Shown here: in pieces, positions 1-6,611 of the stretch
Layout of the letters: each line of letters starts with the position of its first letter
Numbering within the stretch: position 1 is the stretch's first letter
Assembly (NCBI GenBank): GCA_019356535.1
Contig: CP037918.1
Coordinates: 372,001 to 436,000, forward strand
Direction: 5' to 3'
Source of the DNA: Chromatiaceae bacterium
GTDB taxonomy: Bacteria > Pseudomonadota > Gammaproteobacteria > Chromatiales > Chromatiaceae
DNA: 64,000 bases
Program-made: the position numbers and the translations under genes
Notes under the pieces: generated by a model
The model's database searches: none
What the model saw: only the letters and a program-made list of their open reading frames with translations
What the model was told of the DNA's origin: nothing

Positions 1-1
1 C

Positions 2-241
2 GAGGCGCACCGATGGGAGATGGCCAATGCGGTGTGGGACAGGATGAAGGCGACCAACTCGCGGGAGTGCCGTTCCTGTCATGACTTTGGCGCCATGGCC
101 TTCGACGAGCAGGAGCGCAGTGCCCGCAAGCGTCATGCGCGTGCGGAGGAGCGAGGCGAGACCTGTATCGACTGCCATATTGGTATTGCCCACGAGGAAC
201 CGGAGGAGCCGGAGGACGCCGAACAGGCAGGCGAGGGCTGA
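2..241 (+). CDS. NapC/NirT-family multihaem cytochrome c, C-terminal part
   Basis: The reading frame is open from base 2 and ends at the TGA at 239-241, so only the last ~79 residues are present and the start lies outside the window. Two haem motifs are visible, CRSCH and CIDCH, followed by an acidic Glu/Pro/Asp-rich tail. The spacing and the stretch VWDRMKATNSRECRSCH match the C-terminal half of NapC/NirT tetrahaem quinol dehydrogenases, which are membrane-anchored and pass electrons from quinol to periplasmic reductases. The partner reductase cannot be identified because the upstream genes are missing. Family assignment is strong; the specific role is unknown. Confidence 0.85.
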   Translation, partial: EAHRWEMANAVWDRMKATNSRECRSCHDFGAMAFDEQERSARKRHARAEERGETCIDCHIGIAHEEPEEPEDAEQAGEG

Positions 242-267
242 TATGGCGAGAGATATGAGATCTGGCA

Positions 268-414
268 TTGGCTGTGGCTGGCCAGACTGCACTGGCCGGC
301 GAACATGGGGTCGATCCCTTGTTGCGCAATAGTGATGGCAAGGCGGCTCGCGAAATGGCCAAAGGCAAGCGCGATCGCCAGGTGCGCGCCGTTCTTGATG
401 TCTACATGAACTGA
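268..414 (+). pseudogene. short relic after the NapC-like gene
   Basis: A frame without ATG runs from a possible TTG at 268 to the TGA at 412-414. Its product would begin with an Ala/Leu-rich, signal-peptide-like stretch and end in a charged tail (…AREMAKGKRDRQVRAVLDVYMN). An ATG two bases after the upstream stop (243) is in another frame, which closes near 332. One indel between 255 and 268 would join the ATG to the longer frame. This may be a decayed small secreted protein or chance coding. I do not recognise it. Confidence 0.3.
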
Positions 415-431
415 CGTTCCGGTTTGCGCGC

Positions 432-467
432 AACGAAAATCCCGCCAGGCCGGCGGGATTTTTCGTT
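432..467. terminator. bidirectional Rho-independent terminator
   Basis: An inverted repeat AACGAAAATCCCGCC … GGCGGGATTTTTCGTT forms a GC-rich stem flanked by A and T runs on either side. It can therefore terminate both the plus-strand cytochrome transcript and the converging minus-strand gene at 488-1102. Confidence 0.85.
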
Positions 468-487
468 GGGGGGCTGTACATGGGGGG

Positions 488-1102
488 TTATTTGCTACCC
501 AGTGCGTGGATGATGGCCTCGTAGTCTTCTTTCTTGAGCTTCCTGAATTTCTTTTTCATCTTCTTTGGCATCTCGCGCTCACCCGAGGCGAACATCTCGA
601 ACTGGTGGCGCAGGTATTCCATCCACTGGCCCCCCAGGATGCCGGCATCGTCCTCGGGGTCGGTGCCGAAATCGGTGTGACACTTCTTGCATTTCCTCTT
701 GAAGAGCTTCTCGCCGCGCGCGACCAGCTTGGGATCGGTCTCCTGCTCGGCTGCGTGGCTCTTGAAGGTCTGCCTGGAGTAATAGTCGGCGATGGTCTTG
801 ATGTCTTCCTCGCTCAGCTTCTTGGCGATTTCGACCATGTCGGTTTCGGTGCCATCTTCCTTCTTGAATTTCAGGCCCGGGCGTTCGCCTTCCTTGTAGT
901 CCATCAGGGCGTCTTCGATGTACTTGGTCGAATAGCCAGCGATGTTGGGCACCTTCGGATTGCTGCTGTTTCCGTCCTTTCCGTGGCATTCACCGCACTT
1001 CTCGGCCAGGCTGTTGGCATCGGCAGCGCTGGCAACCGGTACGATGGTAAAAGCCAGTCCTGCACCGAGCAGAACGGTAGCGAGGGTTCTTGTCTTCAAC
1101 AT
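488..1102 (-). CDS. periplasmic dihaem cytochrome c (c4 / FccA-like)
   Basis: This is a 204-residue protein with a clear signal peptide (cleavage after VASAA), a first haem motif CGECH near residue 36 and a second CKKCH near residue 138. Each lies in a class I cytochrome domain, and Met-containing segments follow that could be axial ligands. The two-domain layout matches cytochrome c4 and the haem subunit of flavocytochrome c sulfide dehydrogenase. No fccB flavoprotein lies next to it, so a general periplasmic electron-carrier role is the safer reading. The C-terminus is very Lys-rich. The ATG is preceded by a GGAGGAG ribosome binding site, and the gene converges on the terminator at 432-467. 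Confidence 0.8.
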   Translation of the reverse strand: MLKTRTLATVLLGAGLAFTIVPVASAADANSLAEKCGECHGKDGNSSNPKVPNIAGYSTKYIEDALMDYKEGERPGLKFKKEDGTETDMVEIAKKLSEEDIKTIADYYSRQTFKSHAAEQETDPKLVARGEKLFKRKCKKCHTDFGTDPEDDAGILGGQWMEYLRHQFEMFASGEREMPKKMKKKFRKLKKEDYEAIIHALGSK

Positions 1103-1420
1103 GATGGATTTGCTCCTCCGGTCGTGAGTTTCCTGAAGGCGCCTCGCTATGGGCGCCGTGAACGATGGCGATCGGCCGCCGGATATTGTTGTGCGTGCAT
1201 TCTAAAAGTCGTTCCCCGGTCTTTGTCCAGTAACCTGGGTTAAGGGGTTCGCTGTGCGGGCTGGATGTCGTGAGGAAAACCCAGGTTTCCCCAAGCCAAC
1301 TTTCCCACTGGTGGGCGCAGGTACAAGACAAGCGAAAGGGCGGCGTTCTCGTCATGCCGGCTGAATGCGCGCCCTGTTGGGCCATCTTGCGAGTGGCATT
1401 GCGTCGCTTGCTGGCGCTGC
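1103..1420. other. non-coding gap, unidentified junction sequence
   Basis: Between the cytochrome start and the thioredoxin-gene fragment I see no convincing gene. Bases 1270-1420 are open in the frame of the downstream fragment and would encode a Cys-Ala-Pro-Cys, but the surrounding residues and the spacing do not match the thioredoxin site of the intact copy at 4593-5237. The origin of this stretch is unknown. Confidence 0.4.
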
Positions 1421-1697
1421 AAGTGATTGGCCTGGGCCTGGACGAAGAGCGCAAGCTGCGCAATGTGGCCCGCACCCTGGAGATCAACTATCCTGTGCTG
1501 GTTGCCGACCTGGCCAACCCCGACAATGCGGCCTTGTTGCCGCAATGGGGCAACAGCGAGCAGATCGTCCCTTACACCGTGGTCATCTCGCAAACCGGGC
1601 GCATGGTCTACATCCACCGCGGCCGCATGTGCGACGAGGAGTTCAACCTCTACGTCAAGCCGCTGCTGGAAGGCGGTTCGACGAACGCGTCGTGAGG
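1421..1697 (+). pseudogene. truncated duplicate of the TlpA-like thioredoxin gene (3' end only)
   Basis: The 92 residues encoded from LQVIGLGLDEERKL to the stop differ from the C-terminus of the intact gene at 4593-5237 at only five positions (Glu/Gly, Val/Ile, Asn/His, Cys/Gly, Asn/Asp). DNA similarity starts abruptly at 1421 (matching 4961) and fades just after the stop. The N-terminal membrane anchor and the CxxC active site are absent, so this copy cannot be a working thioredoxin. It lies directly upstream of the DGR-type target gene, so the two copies bracket the cassette. This points to duplication or recombination during insertion or decay of the retroelement. Confidence 0.85.
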
Positions 1698-1746
1698 TAT
1701 TTGGGTTTCTACAGGAATGATTTCGGGGCTCAAAAAAGGAGAAAGC

Positions 1747-2652
1747 ATGAAAGCTGGCAAAACTTCGAGGATCGTCATCCTGCTTGCCGCCACCCTGCTG
1801 AGTGGGGCGGCCCTGGCCGCGGACTACACCAACAGCATCGGCATGGAATTCAAGAACATCCCGGCGGGCAGTTTCTACATGGGCAGTTGCAAGCTGAGCG
1901 AAGCCGACAAGGAAGCCAACAAGAAACGCCGCTTCCTGGGACTGCCGCCCAAAAAGGCGGCCTGCCCCTCCGGCGCCGCGTCGGACGACGATGCGAGTGA
2001 TGACGAAACGCCGCAGCACAAGGTGACGATCACCCGTCCCTTCCAGATCGGGGTCTATGAAGTGACGGTGGGGCAGTTCAAGAAGTTCATCCTGGAGGCC
2101 GGCCGGGACGACCTGCTCACCGACGATTTCAGCAAGGTCAACAGCCACGGCGACGACGCGGCGGTGTCGTATGTCTCCTGGAACGACGCCCAGGCCTTCA
2201 TCCGCTGGCTGAACGAGAAAGAGGGCTGTAACTGCTACCGCCTGCCCACCGAGGCCGAGTGGGAATACGCCGCGCGGGCGGGCACCACCACCCGCTACGC
2301 CTGGGGAGACAGCGCCGGCCGGGCGGGGGAGTATGCCTGGTATGACAAGAACGCTTACGATGTGGGCAGGAAATACGCCCATGCCGTGGGAAGGAAGAAG
2401 CCCAACCCCTGGGGCCTGTACGACATGCACGGCAACGTCTGGGAGTGGGTGCAGGACGGGTACGATTGGAACTACTACCGGCACAGCCCAGCAAAAGATC
2501 CGAAGGGGCCTGACTCGGGCCGGGCCCGCGTGAATCGTGGCGGCAGCTGGGTCAACACCGCGAGGGACCTGCGGTCGGCGTACCGCAACCTCAACTTGCC
2601 CGGCGACCGCTACGGCACCCTCGGCTTCCGCCTTGTGAGGCAACCTGAGTAG
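1747..2652 (+). CDS. secreted FGE/SUMF1-fold protein, probable DGR variable target
   Basis: This 301-residue protein has a signal peptide (ends near LSGAALAAD). The rest is a formylglycine-generating-enzyme/sulfatase-modifying-factor domain: MEFKNIPAGSFYMGS, YEVTVGQF, RLPTEAEWEYAARAG, MHGNVWEWVQDGYDW and a final RVNRGGSW…LGFRL block. The paired active-site cysteines of true FGE enzymes are not seen in the RGGSW block, so it is probably a C-type-lectin-fold binding protein. The fold and C-terminal position are those of proteins diversified by DGRs. The start at 1747 follows a strong AAAAAAGGAG site. Two Cys-rich loops (one near residues 40-70) may form disulfides. HRDC, avd and a broken reverse transcriptase gene follow. 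The natural ligand is unknown. Confidence 0.85.
   Translation: MKAGKTSRIVILLAATLLSGAALAADYTNSIGMEFKNIPAGSFYMGSCKLSEADKEANKKRRFLGLPPKKAACPSGAASDDDASDDETPQHKVTITRPFQIGVYEVTVGQFKKFILEAGRDDLLTDDFSKVNSHGDDAAVSYVSWNDAQAFIRWLNEKEGCNCYRLPTEAEWEYAARAGTTTRYAWGDSAGRAGEYAWYDKNAYDVGRKYAHAVGRKKPNPWGLYDMHGNVWEWVQDGYDWNYYRHSPAKDPKGPDSGRARVNRGGSWVNTARDLRSAYRNLNLPGDRYGTLGFRLVRQPE
2527..2640 (+). repeat. putative DGR variable repeat (VR)
   Basis: The last ~35 codons of the FGE-fold gene keep the scaffold RVNRGGSW…AR…RSA…R…P…R…LGFR. The residues between are those expected at diversified sites: Val-Asn-Thr (2551-2559), Asp (2566), Tyr (2581), Asn-Leu-Asn (2587-2595), Asp (2605) and Tyr-Gly-Thr (2611-2619). These codons (GTC, AAC, ACC, GAC, TAC, CTC, GGC) all end in C, as expected if they arose by adenine mutagenesis of AAC codons in a template repeat. 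No matching template repeat was found by eye in the neighbouring sequence. The limits are approximate. Confidence 0.7.
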
Positions 2653-2694
2653 CCCTTGGCGCTTTTACCCTTTTCCCCTTGGCAAAGTGACAGA

Positions 2695-2752
2695 GCCGAT
2701 CCAACCCGGCGCCGCGCGTGCGTCAGCCGCGCGGGCGCCGGGTTGGATCGGC
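2695..2752. other. long perfect hairpin downstream of the VR
   Basis: Two 19-base arms, GCCGATCCAACCCGGCGCC (2695-2713) and its exact reverse complement (2734-2752), flank a 20-base GC-rich centre. That centre can add about five more pairs after a one-base bulge. No T-run follows, so it is not a typical terminator. It lies about 50 bases past the VR-containing gene and just before the HRDC gene. In the Bordetella phage DGR, a hairpin just downstream of the VR helps mark the target; this one is longer and may or may not be equivalent. Confidence 0.8.
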
Positions 2753-2770
2753 GGGGGCGAAGAGAAAACG

Positions 2771-3262
2771 ATGTTGGCGCGAATCATCACCCTGCGCTTC
2801 AGTGTGGCGCTGGACGGGTTCGATGACCGCCCGTTGACCGAATTCATCAAGGACAAGTCCGTGATTTCACTGAGGGAGTATTTTTTCGTTCGTAACGAAA
2901 CTCCCTATTTGACCGTTGTCGTGATTTACGAGCCGGTGTTGGAAGAGACGGCGGGGGGCGGGCTGGTGGCGCCGCGGCAGCGGGATGAATCCTGGCGGGC
3001 GTTGCTCAGTGACGCGGACATGCCCTTGTTCGACAGTTTGCGAAGCTGGCGCGGCGAGCGCTGCAAAAAAGAAGGCGTGCCCCCTTATGTGATCTGTAAC
3101 AACAAGGTGCTGGCGAGAATCGCCGCCGCCTGCCCGCAAACCCTGTCGGGACTGATGCGGATCGAAGGGTTCGGCAAGGGCAAGGCGGAAAAATACGGCA
3201 AGGCCTTACTGGCATTGTTGCAGCGGGACGATGGGGCATCTGCCGATGAGCAGGAACAGTGA
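2771..3262 (+). CDS. HRDC-domain DGR accessory protein
   Basis: A 163-residue protein. The C-terminal ~65 residues (EGVPPYVICNNKVLARIAA … GFGKGKAEKYGKALLALL) form an HRDC helical domain of the kind that binds nucleic acid in RecQ helicases and RNase D. The N-terminal ~80 residues (MLARIITLRFSVALDGFDD) are a short alpha/beta region that I do not recognise. HRDC genes are a known accessory class in some DGRs. The ATG at 2771 was chosen because any upstream start would run through the hairpin. The end overlaps the avd start. A role in template RNA or target DNA handling is inference. Confidence 0.75.
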   Translation: MLARIITLRFSVALDGFDDRPLTEFIKDKSVISLREYFFVRNETPYLTVVVIYEPVLEETAGGGLVAPRQRDESWRALLSDADMPLFDSLRSWRGERCKKEGVPPYVICNNKVLARIAAACPQTLSGLMRIEGFGKGKAEKYGKALLALLQRDDGASADEQEQ

Positions 3263-3587
3263 TCTGCCTGTTTTCGTGAAATGGATGGATTTTCTCGAAT
3301 GGCTGCTGCCGGTGACCGAGCGTTTTCCCAAACGGGTGCGTTTTACTTTTTCCGACCGCATCAACCAACTGGCGCTGGATGTGGTGGAGGATCTGGTTGA
3401 CGCGCGTTATACAAGAGACAAGCAGGTTCATCTTCGTCGCGCCAATCTGCGCCTGGAGAAACTGCGGGTGTTGTTGCGGCTGTCGCAACGCTTGCATTTT
3501 CTGGACTATAAACGTTTCGAATATGCCATGAGGCAGATCAACGAGGTTGGCAGGATGCTGGGCGGCTGGATGAGGCAACAACAATGA
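3246..3587 (+). CDS. avd: DGR accessory variability determinant (Avd-like four-helix protein)
   Basis: A 113-residue, all-helical, basic protein with the Avd family pattern: an N-terminal aromatic/Leu helix followed by RFPKRVRFTFSDRI, LRRANLRLEKLRVLLRLSQRL and a final INEVGRMLGGWMR. In studied DGRs Avd forms a pentameric barrel that binds the reverse transcriptase and the template RNA and is required for mutagenic retrohoming. The ATG at 3246 is preferred (an in-frame ATG at 3231 would add five residues). The gene overlaps the HRDC gene upstream, and its stop overlaps the reverse transcriptase start (ATGA), so the three genes were one operon. It appears intact although its partner is broken. 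Confidence 0.8.
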   Translation: MSRNSDLPVFVKWMDFLEWLLPVTERFPKRVRFTFSDRINQLALDVVEDLVDARYTRDKQVHLRRANLRLEKLRVLLRLSQRLHFLDYKRFEYAMRQINEVGRMLGGWMRQQQ

Positions 3588-3845
3588 AGCGGGCCGGCAA
3601 TCTGTTCGGGCGGGTGACCGACTTCGACAACTTGCTCCTTGCCACCCGGCAGGCGGCCAGGGGCAAGAAGGGGCGGTTGCGCGTGGCCCATTTTCTGTTT
3701 CATCAGGAAAAGGAGTGCCTGCGCCTGCAAGCGGAGTTGAGGCGGGAAACCTGGCGGCCCGCGGGCTATCGCGTTTTTGAAATCCACGAGCCCAAGACGC
3801 GGCGCATTCAGCGCGCCGGATTTTCGGGATCGCGTGGTGCATCAT
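3584..3845 (+). pseudogene. DGR reverse transcriptase, truncated and frameshifted
   Basis: The first ~78 residues match the N-terminus of DGR-type reverse transcriptases (FDNLLLATRQAARGKK, VAHFLFHQEKECLRLQ, ELRRETWRPAGYRVFEI, EPKTRRIQRA). The next conserved block, FRDRVVHH, is present only after removing one T from the run at 3821-3824. Similarity stops after the second His (3845), where sequence of the neighbouring isomerase gene begins. The catalytic YxDD box and the later DGR-specific motifs are missing, so the enzyme cannot work. The start overlaps the avd stop. A template repeat normally near the RT gene may have been lost in the same deletion. Confidence 0.85.
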
Positions 3846-3870
3846 CAAGCAGGGGATCACGCCCGACACG

Positions 3871-4593
3871 GTGTTGATGGAAGGTGATGGCCTGGTCATC
3901 ACCTATGGTGACGTGATCGATGTCAATGAATACCCCGAGCTGCCCAATCCGGAATACGTCAAGGAGCAGTTGTACAAGCGGGGCGAGCTGCTGCTGATCG
4001 CCGATGCTGCGCAAAAGGAAGGTGTCGATGTCAGTGACCGCGTCGAGGCCTTCCGCAACGAGCGCCTGCCGGCGTTGTTGATCGAACGCAAGGAAAAGGA
4101 ATGGGTGCCGGACGAGGCGACCATGCGCGCCTATTTCAAGGCGCATCCCGAGCTGGGGCACGTGGTGGAGCGGCGTCACATCGGCCAGCTGGTGACCTCG
4201 TCCTATGCCCAGGCCAGAGCCTTGCGTCGGCGCATCGAACAGGGCGAGAGCCTGTTCAAGCTGGCTGGCGAGTACAGCATCGATCCCTACGGCCGCTCGC
4301 ACAATGGCGACATGGGCTGGGTACGCCAAGGCAGTGGCATGCCGCAGATCGAGGCGGTATTGGCCAGGCTGAAGGATGGGGAGGTGAGCCCCATTATCAA
4401 GACGCCCAGGGGCTACCACCTGGTGACCATCGTCGAGCGTCGGCTGGGCCGCATGCGTCCCTTCGAGGGCGTCAAGGACAAGGTCCGTCAGGCCATGATC
4501 TCCGAGAAGATGAAGGACTTCATCCACGAGCTGGAGCAGAAACACCAGATCGTCTGGCATGTGCTGAAGCAACCGCAGGGGGGGGAATCCTGA
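3871..4593 (+). CDS. parvulin-type peptidylprolyl isomerase, N-terminally truncated
   Basis: About 240 residues. A SurA/PpiC-like helical N-part (GDVIDVNEYPELPNPEYV…) is followed by a parvulin rotamase domain (RRHIGQLVTSSYAQARALR … FKLAGEYSIDPYGRSHNGDMGW … VSPIIKTPRGYHLVTI, about residues 95-190). Such enzymes help fold exported proteins, but the signal peptide expected here is missing. The frame remains open upstream into the reverse transcriptase remnant, and the only starts are GTG 3871 and ATG 3877, so the original 5' end was probably lost in the deletion that fused the two genes. The stop overlaps the downstream thioredoxin start by one base. It may be non-functional or cytoplasmic. Confidence 0.75.
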   Translation: MLMEGDGLVITYGDVIDVNEYPELPNPEYVKEQLYKRGELLLIADAAQKEGVDVSDRVEAFRNERLPALLIERKEKEWVPDEATMRAYFKAHPELGHVVERRHIGQLVTSSYAQARALRRRIEQGESLFKLAGEYSIDPYGRSHNGDMGWVRQGSGMPQIEAVLARLKDGEVSPIIKTPRGYHLVTIVERRLGRMRPFEGVKDKVRQAMISEKMKDFIHELEQKHQIVWHVLKQPQGGES

Positions 4594-5237
4594 TGAGCGA
4601 CATGGTGCCCGCCAACAGCCGTTTGCAGATCGGCGTGGCCGTGCTGGTCGCCGCCGGCGCGATCGTCTGGCTCGCCTCGCATTTCAGCGAGGCCTCGGTG
4701 GCACGCCAGGCCCGTGCCCAGCAGGCCCAGGCGGCCGCGGTCGATCCACGTACCACCACCATCACACTACCGCAGCGTACCAACAATGCCTGGGAGATGC
4801 CGGTCTTCGAGCTCAAGGGACTCGACGGCAAGCGGCATCGGCTGGCCGACTGGAAGGGCAAGGTCATCATGCTCAACTTCTGGGCGAGCTGGTGTGCACC
4901 CTGCCAGTACGAGATCCCCGATTTTGTCGAGTATCAGCACCGCTACGGGGACAAGGGCCTGCAGGTGATTGGCCTGGGCCTGGACGAAGAGCGCAAGCTG
5001 CGCAATGTGGCCCGTACTCTGGGGATCAACTACCCGGTGCTGATCGCCGACCTGGCCAACCCCGACCATGCGGCCTTGTTGCCGCAATGGGGCAACAGCG
5101 AGCAGATCGTGCCCTACACCGTGGTCATCTCGCAGACTGGGCGCATGGTCTACATCCACCGCGGCCGTATGGGCGACGAGGAGTTCGACCTCTACGTCAA
5201 GCCGCTGCTGGAAGGCGGTTCGACGAACGCCTCGTGA
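4593..5237 (+). CDS. membrane-anchored TlpA/ResA-like thiol-disulfide oxidoreductase
   Basis: A 214-residue protein with one N-terminal membrane segment (about residues 10-27, IGVAVLVAAGAIVWLA). The remainder is a periplasmic thioredoxin domain with the active site FWASWCAPC near residue 97 and the cis-Pro region VPYTVV. Proteins of this type reduce disulfides in the periplasm, often for cytochrome c assembly or copper sites. The converging ccm operon makes that plausible, though a dedicated CcmG is encoded separately. The start overlaps the upstream stop (TGATG). A 3'-terminal copy lies at 1421-1697. A terminator follows at 5262-5290. Confidence 0.85.
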   Translation: MSDMVPANSRLQIGVAVLVAAGAIVWLASHFSEASVARQARAQQAQAAAVDPRTTTITLPQRTNNAWEMPVFELKGLDGKRHRLADWKGKVIMLNFWASWCAPCQYEIPDFVEYQHRYGDKGLQVIGLGLDEERKLRNVARTLGINYPVLIADLANPDHAALLPQWGNSEQIVPYTVVISQTGRMVYIHRGRMGDEEFDLYVKPLLEGGSTNAS

Positions 5238-5261
5238 GGTGTCCTGGTTCTTTCTGAAGCG

Positions 5262-5290
5262 AAAAAGGCCCCGGTTTTCCGGGGCCTTTT
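5262..5290. terminator. Rho-independent terminator
   Basis: The stem AAAAGGCCCCGG / CCGGGGCCTTTT with a four-base TTTT loop lies between the thioredoxin gene and the converging ccmI. A runs on one side and T runs on the other allow use in both directions. Confidence 0.85.
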
Positions 5291-5315
5291 CTTGTGTGCT
5301 CTAAAACCGCGCGGA

Positions 5316-6611
5316 CTATTGCCGTACGCTGTTGATCAGCAACTGGATCGGCTGGTCGCTGTCGTTGGGGGTTTCCACCTCCGGGGCCTGCAGGTCGCCG
5401 GCCTGCGGGATGGGGCGCCCGGACTTGGAGACCCGCGCACCGACCTTCACCCGGGGAAAGCTCGACAGCCGCATTTGCGGCATCATCGCCATGCTGTCGT
5501 TGAGCTCTACCTTGACCGGTAGTTCCGAGACGCGCTTGCGGACCACCGCCAATGGCATGGGCGGGCCGGAGACGGCCTTGGCGTAGATGAACACGATGTC
5601 GTCAGGCGAGGCCTTGTCCATCAGTTCGGCATCCAGCGCCACCTCCACCGTGAGGCTGGGGCCGCCGGCTGCCGGCGCCGGCGAGGTGCCATTGTCGTTT
5701 GTCCCAGCCATCATGACCGGCGGCGCTATCTTGGGCAGATCGGCCTTCAGGCCGCTGCGTTGTTCCACTGCGCGGATCAGTTTGCCCAGCTCTTGCTGCA
5801 GCGCAGGTTCCTGGGCGAGCAGGGGCCAGGCGCGAGCCCAGTATTTCAGTGCATCGGCGTCCTGGTGACGTTGCCCGGCGGCGTTGCCGCGCAGCCAGAG
5901 AGCGGTCGGGTTCTCGGGGTCGAGCTCCAATGCCTTGTCGAGCAGGGTCACGGCCCGCTCGGGCACTTGTCCGCCATTCTGCATCGACAGGGCGTCGGCC
6001 AGGGAGATCAGTACCGTGGGGTTGTTCGGCAACAGCTCGTTGAGTTTGTCGAAGGCGCGGGCCGCATCGTCATAACGATCGAGTTTCATGTAGGTGCGGC
6101 CAAGCAGGAACCAGCCCTTGGGGTTGTTCGGTTCCTGCTGCATGCGTTTTTCCAGTTCACCTACCAGCTCGGCAATACTGCCCGCCTTGTGTGCAGCATT
6201 TTTCGCGGTGGTGTTGGCGGCCATCTGCGGCGAGGCGTCGATCAGGTCGGGCGAGCCGGTCTGGAGGTAGATGCCGGCAACGATGGTCGGCACCAGCACG
6301 ATCACCGCGACCACGGTGGCGATCGCTGCGCGGTCGGTAGTGGCCTTGATGGTGTGTTTCTCGACGGCTTCGAGATCCTGCGCCAGGGCAATCTCGAGGT
6401 CGACCTTGGCCTGCTCAAATTCCTCGTCGGACAGTTCACCGCGGGCATGCTCCTTGCGCAGTTCCTCGAGGCGTTCGCGGGCAATGCGGATATCGTATTC
6501 CCGGCTGTCATCGCTGGGCGGCGGCTGCCGGTTTCGGCGCAGCAGGGGCACGATGAGCAACAGCAACACCACGGCCAGCGAAGCGCCGGCGAGCAAAAGA
6601 AAAGTGGTCAT
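5316..6611 (-). CDS. ccmI: cytochrome c maturation protein CcmI
   Basis: A 431-residue last member of the ccm operon. The N-terminus has a membrane segment (TTFLLLAGASLAVVLLLLIV) and a coiled cytoplasmic loop (DIRIARERLEELRKEHARGE); a second segment lies near residues 100-120. A periplasmic TPR region follows (PNNPKGWFLLGRTYMKLDRY, LDPENPTALWLRG), then a beta-rich C-terminal domain. CcmI holds apocytochromes for the CcmF-CcmH haem ligation complex. The ATG at 6611 overlaps the ccmH stop (ATGA), which fixes the start. Confidence 0.93.
   Translation of the reverse strand: MTTFLLLAGASLAVVLLLLIVPLLRRNRQPPPSDDSREYDIRIARERLEELRKEHARGELSDEEFEQAKVDLEIALAQDLEAVEKHTIKATTDRAAIATVVAVIVLVPTIVAGIYLQTGSPDLIDASPQMAANTTAKNAAHKAGSIAELVGELEKRMQQEPNNPKGWFLLGRTYMKLDRYDDAARAFDKLNELLPNNPTVLISLADALSMQNGGQVPERAVTLLDKALELDPENPTALWLRGNAAGQRHQDADALKYWARAWPLLAQEPALQQELGKLIRAVEQRSGLKADLPKIAPPVMMAGTNDNGTSPAPAAGGPSLTVEVALDAELMDKASPDDIVFIYAKAVSGPPMPLAVVRKRVSELPVKVELNDSMAMMPQMRLSSFPRVKVGARVSKSGRPIPQAGDLQAPEVETPNDSDQPIQLLINSVRQ

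Noticed and set aside
1270..1420. A Cys-Ala-Pro-Cys encoded upstream of the truncated thioredoxin copy
   Set aside because: Flanking residues and spacing to the shared region differ from the intact gene, so it is not a preserved thioredoxin active site.
1240..2643. Long minus-strand open frame opposite the FGE-fold gene
   Set aside because: It is an antisense shadow of the GC-rich gene at 1747-2652 and of the tlpA fragment; no family features.
2650..3583. Search for a DGR template repeat near the target
   Set aside because: No near-copy of the GGCGGCAGCTGG block or the rest of the VR was found by eye between the target and the reverse transcriptase; it is probably lost or located elsewhere.
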